Below, in pieces: positions 60,872 through 64,000 of a DNA stretch of 64,000 nt (positions within the stretch are counted from its first letter, which is position 1; every line of letters starts with the position of its first letter). This stretch comes from Gemmatimonadota bacterium (GTDB lineage Bacteria; Gemmatimonadota; Gemmatimonadetes; Gemmatimonadales; GWC2-71-9). The notes below the pieces were generated by a model. The model was not told the origin of the DNA. It saw nothing but the letters and a program-made list of their open reading frames with translations, and did no database searches. Where the stretch lies: NCBI GenBank assembly GCA_003222195.1, contig QHVB01000030.1:62001-126000 (forward strand), read 5' to 3'. The translations under genes were made by a program, and so were the position numbers.

Positions 60872-61408
60872 ATGCTGCCAGTCATACATAGCACGACAAT
60901 TCTCTGCGTCCGCCGCGACGGCAAAGTCGCCATCGGGGGCGACGGCCAGGTCACCGTCGGCGACACCGTGATGAAGGCCAACGCCAACAAAGTGCGGACG
61001 CTGAAGGGCGGCAAGATTCTCGCGGGGTTCGCCGGCGCCGCGGCCGATGCCTTCACGCTGTTCGAGAAGTTCGAGGAGAAGCTCGAGCGGTATCCAACGA
61101 ACTTGCCACGCGCCGCCGTCGAGCTGGCGAAAGACTGGCGCTCGGACCGGGTGCTGCGCCGGCTCGAGGCGCTGCTCGTCGTCGCGGACGAGGAGCACGG
61201 CTACGTCATCAGCGGCTCGGGCGAGCTGATCGAGCCTGATGACGGCGTGCTGGCGATCGGCTCGGGCGGCTCGTTTGCGCTCGCCGCGGCCCGCGCGCTG
61301 CTGGCCGCGACCAAGCTGTCGCCCACGGATATCGTGAAACGCGCGCTCGAGATTGCCGCCGAGATCTGCGTCTATACCAATACCAACATCACTGTACTCG
61401 AGTTATAG
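60872..61408 (+). CDS. hslV: ATP-dependent protease subunit HslV
   Basis: A 178-aa Ntn hydrolase. The short propeptide MLPVIHS is removed to expose the catalytic Thr8 ([20 protein letters not shown]). [20 protein letters not shown] and [15 protein letters not shown] are typical. It forms a double hexamer gated by HslU. It lies 7 bp after xerC and 1 bp before hslU. Confidence 0.95.
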   Translation: MLPVIHSTTILCVRRDGKVAIGGDGQVTVGDTVMKANANKVRTLKGGKILAGFAGAAADAFTLFEKFEEKLERYPTNLPRAAVELAKDWRSDRVLRRLEALLVVADEEHGYVISGSGELIEPDDGVLAIGSGGSFALAAARALLAATKLSPTDIVKRALEIAAEICVYTNTNITVLEL

Positions 61409-61409
61409 C

Positions 61410-62969
61410 ATGGCCAAGGCACCGGTTTCACACCCTCCAGAACCTCCCCCAACCTCCACCGACGCTCCTGCGGCCGCTGGAGCAGGGGTAGCCGCCGAGG
61501 AGACACTCCCCTGGCTGGAGGAGCTCCCGCCCAAGAAGATCGTCGCCGAGCTGGACCGCTACATCGTCGGGCAGGAGGCGGCCAAGAAGGCCGTCGCGAT
61601 CGCGATCCGGAACCGCTGGCGGCGCGCCCAGGCGCCCGAAGAGATCCGGGACGAGATCATGCCGAACAACATCATCATGATCGGCCCGACGGGCGTGGGT
61701 AAGACCGAGATCGCGCGCCGTCTCGCGCGGCTCGCCGGCGCGCCGTTCCTGAAGGTCGAGGCTTCGAAGTTCACCGAGGTCGGCTACGTCGGCCGCGACG
61801 TCGAATCGATGGTGCGCGAGCTGGTCGACGTATCGATCAACATGGTTCGCTCCGAGCGCGAAGATGACGTCTACCCCATGGCGGAACAGCGTGCCGAGGA
61901 GCGCCTGTTGGACTTGCTCCTGCCGCCCCTCCCTTCGCCGCCCCCCGCCGCCTCCTCGTCGCCAGGATCACCGAGTCCGGAAGCGGGCTCCGGAGTCGCC
62001 GCCCGGCAGCTCTTCGTGGTCTCGTCGAAGGGTGACGTGCAGCCCAAGGTGCCCGAGGCCGAGACTGAGGCGCAGGAGCGGCGCCGGCGCACGCGGGAGA
62101 AGCTCCGCCAGCAATTGAAGGACGGGCAGCTGGAAGAGCGCGACGTCGAGATCGAGGTGCAGCAGCAGAACTTCCCGATGCTCGAGATGATGCAGCCGCC
62201 CCAGGGCATGGAAGGGCCGGACATCAATTTCGGCGAAATGATTCAGGAGCTGATCCCGAAGAAGAAAAAGCGCCGCACGGTGCATCTGCACGAGGCGCGT
62301 CGCATCCTGATCGACGAGGAGCTGAAGAAGCTGGTCGACATGGACGACGTGGTGAACGAGGCGCTGGACCGCGTCGAGAACCACGGCGTCATCTTCATCG
62401 ACGAGATCGACAAGATCACCGGGCAGCGCGGCCAGAGCACGGGCCCCGACGTCTCGCGCGAGGGCGTCCAGCGCGACCTCCTCCCTATCGTCGAGGGCTC
62501 GACGGTGCAGACGCGCTACGGCTATGTGCGCACCGATCACATCCTCTTCATCGCGGCGGGCGCATTCCATATCGCCAAGCCGAGCGACCTGATTCCGGAG
62601 CTGCAGGGCCGGTTCCCGATTCGCGTCGAGCTGTCGTCGCTGACCGAGGCCGACTTCGTGCGCATCATGACGGAGCCCGAGAATGCGCTGACCAAGCAGT
62701 ACGCGGCGCTGTGCGCGTCGGACGGGGCGACGCTTTCGTTCACGGCGGACGGTGTGAAGGAGATCGCGCGCATCGCGGCCAAGGTGAACGAGCGCATGGA
62801 AAACATCGGCGCCCGGCGGCTGCACACCGTGATGACGACGTTGCTCGAGGAAGTGATGTTCGAGCTGCCCGACTATCCTTCCAAGAACATCGTGTTCGAC
62901 GGGCCCGCGGTACGGGAACGGCTGCTCCGGATCGTCGAGGACGAGGACCTGAGGAAATACATCCTGTAG
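61410..62969 (+). CDS. hslU: ATP-dependent protease ATPase subunit HslU
   Basis: A 519-aa AAA+ unfoldase, longer than the usual 440-460. Walker A is [15 protein letters not shown] near residue 91; Walker B is [12 protein letters not shown] near 327; the pore GYVG motif is in [10 protein letters not shown]; the C-terminal EDLRKYIL tail activates HslV. Extra length comes from a Pro/Ala-rich N-terminal tail (about 30 residues) and a Pro/Ser-rich insertion (about residues 169-200) in the intermediate domain. A good terminator follows. Confidence 0.95.
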   Translation: MAKAPVSHPPEPPPTSTDAPAAAGAGVAAEETLPWLEELPPKKIVAELDRYIVGQEAAKKAVAIAIRNRWRRAQAPEEIRDEIMPNNIIMIGPTGVGKTEIARRLARLAGAPFLKVEASKFTEVGYVGRDVESMVRELVDVSINMVRSEREDDVYPMAEQRAEERLLDLLLPPLPSPPPAASSSPGSPSPEAGSGVAARQLFVVSSKGDVQPKVPEAETEAQERRRRTREKLRQQLKDGQLEERDVEIEVQQQNFPMLEMMQPPQGMEGPDINFGEMIQELIPKKKKRRTVHLHEARRILIDEELKKLVDMDDVVNEALDRVENHGVIFIDEIDKITGQRGQSTGPDVSREGVQRDLLPIVEGSTVQTRYGYVRTDHILFIAAGAFHIAKPSDLIPELQGRFPIRVELSSLTEADFVRIMTEPENALTKQYAALCASDGATLSFTADGVKEIARIAAKVNERMENIGARRLHTVMTTLLEEVMFELPDYPSKNIVFDGPAVRERLLRIVEDEDLRKYIL

Positions 62970-62993
62970 ACAGCGGTTATGACTTTTGGCGCG

Positions 62994-63027
62994 CGGCGTG
63001 CCCTTTTGGGGCACGCCGTTTCATTTT
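62994..63027 (+). terminator. Terminator after hslU
   Basis: CGGCGTGCCC pairs with GGGCACGCCG around a five-base loop, followed by TTTCATTTT. Confidence 0.9.
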
Positions 63028-63075
63028 GTGGGTAAGAAGTGCGATATAGGGGAGCCCACCGTACCGGAGGATGCT

Positions 63076-63498
63076 ATGAAGCGGATCCAGCGCTTGCTGG
63101 CCGTCTCAGCTGTCGCCGCCGTCGCCTGCTCCGACTCCTTCCAGCCCAGCGTCAGCAACGTCAGCGGCATCTACCAAGCCCAGTCGTTCACGACGACCGA
63201 CAACGCCGGGACACATGACTGGATCGTCGCGGGCGCATCCCTCGAGCTGCTGCTCACGCCGCAGGGCACCAGCAGCGGACAGTTGGTTGTCCCCGACACG
63301 ACAGCCAGCGGAGGATTCCTCATCGCCTTGTTGATCGGCTCATGGACGTTGACGGGGGACATCATCAAGTTCGATCAAGCCGTCGACACGTTTGTCCGCG
63401 ACCTCGCCTGGATCGCCACCAAGGACCGGCTCACGGCCGACCAGACCCTCGGCACTGGGACACGAATCAAAGTCGTCCTGACGCGGCAGCCGCTCTAG
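63076..63498 (+). CDS. Small lipoprotein of unknown function
   Basis: A 140-aa exported protein with signal peptide ending VAAVAC (Cys18). The mature part is beta-rich (GIYQAQSFTTT, ASLELLLTPQGTSSGQLVVP, IGSWTLTGDIIKFDQ) and resembles small lipocalin-like lipoproteins common in this type of genome; no motif gives a function. GGAGG lies 5 bp before ATG 63076. It stands alone between the hslU terminator and argF. Confidence 0.75.
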   Translation: MKRIQRLLAVSAVAAVACSDSFQPSVSNVSGIYQAQSFTTTDNAGTHDWIVAGASLELLLTPQGTSSGQLVVPDTTASGGFLIALLIGSWTLTGDIIKFDQAVDTFVRDLAWIATKDRLTADQTLGTGTRIKVVLTRQPL

Positions 63499-63514
63499 CC
63501 TCAGCCTTGTCCTT

Positions 63515-63529
63515 CCCGGGGCCCCCGGG
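63515..63529 (+). terminator. Possible terminator hairpin of the small lipoprotein gene
   Basis: CCCGGGG pairs with CCCCGGG around one C, 16 bp after the stop, but no T-run follows. Confidence 0.35.
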
Positions 63530-63568
63530 TAAAATCCGACACACAAACCTGTCATTTTGACCGACGTT

Positions 63569-63592
63569 CCCCCTCTCCAGTGGGGGAGGGGG
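63569..63592. repeat. Third palindrome type, argF leader
   Basis: CCCCCTCTCC faces GGGGGAGGGGG across AGT, continuing into GTCAGGGGGTGAGG, which supplies the argF ribosome site. It is a G-rich repeat-like element placed directly before the gene. Confidence 0.7.
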
Positions 63593-63607
63593 TCAGGGGG
63601 TGAGGAC

Positions 63608-64000
63608 TTGGCGAAGCGCGACTTCCTCCAAATCACCGATTTCAGCCGCAAAGAGATCGAGCAGCTGTTCGACCTCGCCAAGCGGATGAAGGCCCGTGCC
63701 TACCGGGAGACCCCCCTCGACGGCAAGACGCTGGCGATGATCTTCGCGAAGTCCTCCACGCGCACCCGCGTCTCCTTTGAGGTCGGCGCCTACCAGCTGG
63801 GAGGCCAGGCGCTGTTCCTCTCCAGCAGGGACATCCAGATCGGCCGGGGGGAGCCGATCCCCGATACCGCCCGGGTGCTGTCCCGCTACGTCGACGGCAT
63901 CATGATCCGCACGTTTGACCACGCCGAAGTCGAGGAGCTGGCGCGGTTCTCGACGATTCCGGTGATCAACGGGCTCACCGATCTGACCCATCCCTGCCAG
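63608..64000 (+). CDS. argF: Ornithine carbamoyltransferase (partial, 3' end outside window)
   Basis: 131 residues are visible. The carbamoyl-phosphate motif [10 protein letters not shown] and the window-ending HPCQ are both there; [20 protein letters not shown] and [15 protein letters not shown] favour ornithine over aspartate carbamoyltransferase. It makes citrulline in arginine biosynthesis. The start is TTG 63608 ([13 protein letters not shown]), since no ATG or GTG is in frame nearby and GTGAGGA precedes it. Confidence 0.9.
   Translation, partial: MAKRDFLQITDFSRKEIEQLFDLAKRMKARAYRETPLDGKTLAMIFAKSSTRTRVSFEVGAYQLGGQALFLSSRDIQIGRGEPIPDTARVLSRYVDGIMIRTFDHAEVEELARFSTIPVINGLTDLTHPCQ

Noticed and set aside
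61425..61460. CTCC-rich periodic tract at the hslU start as another heptamer repeat
   Set aside because: Spacing of the CTCC motif is 9, 10 and 11 bases, not 7; it simply encodes a Pro-rich tail.
1..64000. CRISPR arrays, tRNA/rRNA genes, prophage, insertion sequences
   Set aside because: None was recognised by eye; direct repeats present are heptamer tracts, palindromes or the pilin duplication. A tRNA or IS search by program was not possible.

Overview
The window is a high-GC, gene-dense bacterial chromosome segment. I read it as most likely from a Gemmatimonadota-type soil or environmental bacterium. This is inferred from the mix of SusC/SusD and Oar-like TonB receptors, a SprA homologue, many small lipoproteins, a Myxococcus-like type IV pilus cluster and a Bacillus-like topA-trmFO-xerC-hslVU block. 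No rRNA, tRNA, CRISPR, prophage or insertion sequence was recognised. Most genes are packed with ATGA, GTGA or TAATG overlaps.

Layout. 1-2341 (minus): an ECF sigma factor and its zinc anti-sigma factor, coupled by start/stop overlaps to a DUF92 membrane protein and a geranylgeranyl-reductase-like flavoprotein (cut by the window edge). 2413-4172: a V4R-like protein and an M24 peptidase. 4099-4971 (minus): heme A synthase. 5149-9929: a SusC/SusD pair. 10040-11978: a plug-domain-like lipoprotein and a divergent amino-acid permease. 12036-15089 (minus): an Oar-like receptor. 15185-17799 (minus): LptG and LptF. 17830-24725: a 1991-aa SprA homologue overlapping an M28 glutaminyl-cyclase-like lipoprotein. 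24750-25139: ComEA.

25186-51774 is a large type IV pilus region: pilB, pilT, pilC, pilS, pilR; an inserted glycosylation-type set (methyltransferase, GT2, three GT-C-like membrane proteins); three near-identical pilins with a LysR gene between the first and second; a second NtrB/NtrC-type pair; minor pilins (fimT, pilV, pilW, pilX-like); and pilMNOPQ. A large lipoprotein (51803-54379) follows. Each pilin has a GG-N10-GC sigma-54 promoter 66-67 nt before its ATG and its own terminator, which fits control by the adjacent PilS/PilR.

54503-62969 is a housekeeping block: aroC, aroK, topA, trmFO, xerC, hslV, hslU. It is followed by a small lipoprotein and the start of argF.

The most notable signals are: (i) a glutaminyl cyclase beside exported proteins whose predicted mature N-terminus is Gln (a Q-rule outside Bacteroidetes); (ii) dispersed degenerate repeats with an exact 7-bp period, several lying inside genes; (iii) palindromic elements at gene starts in the 54-64 kb part, one of which occupies the expected start of trmFO; (iv) a pilin duplication carrying the tail of lysR with it.
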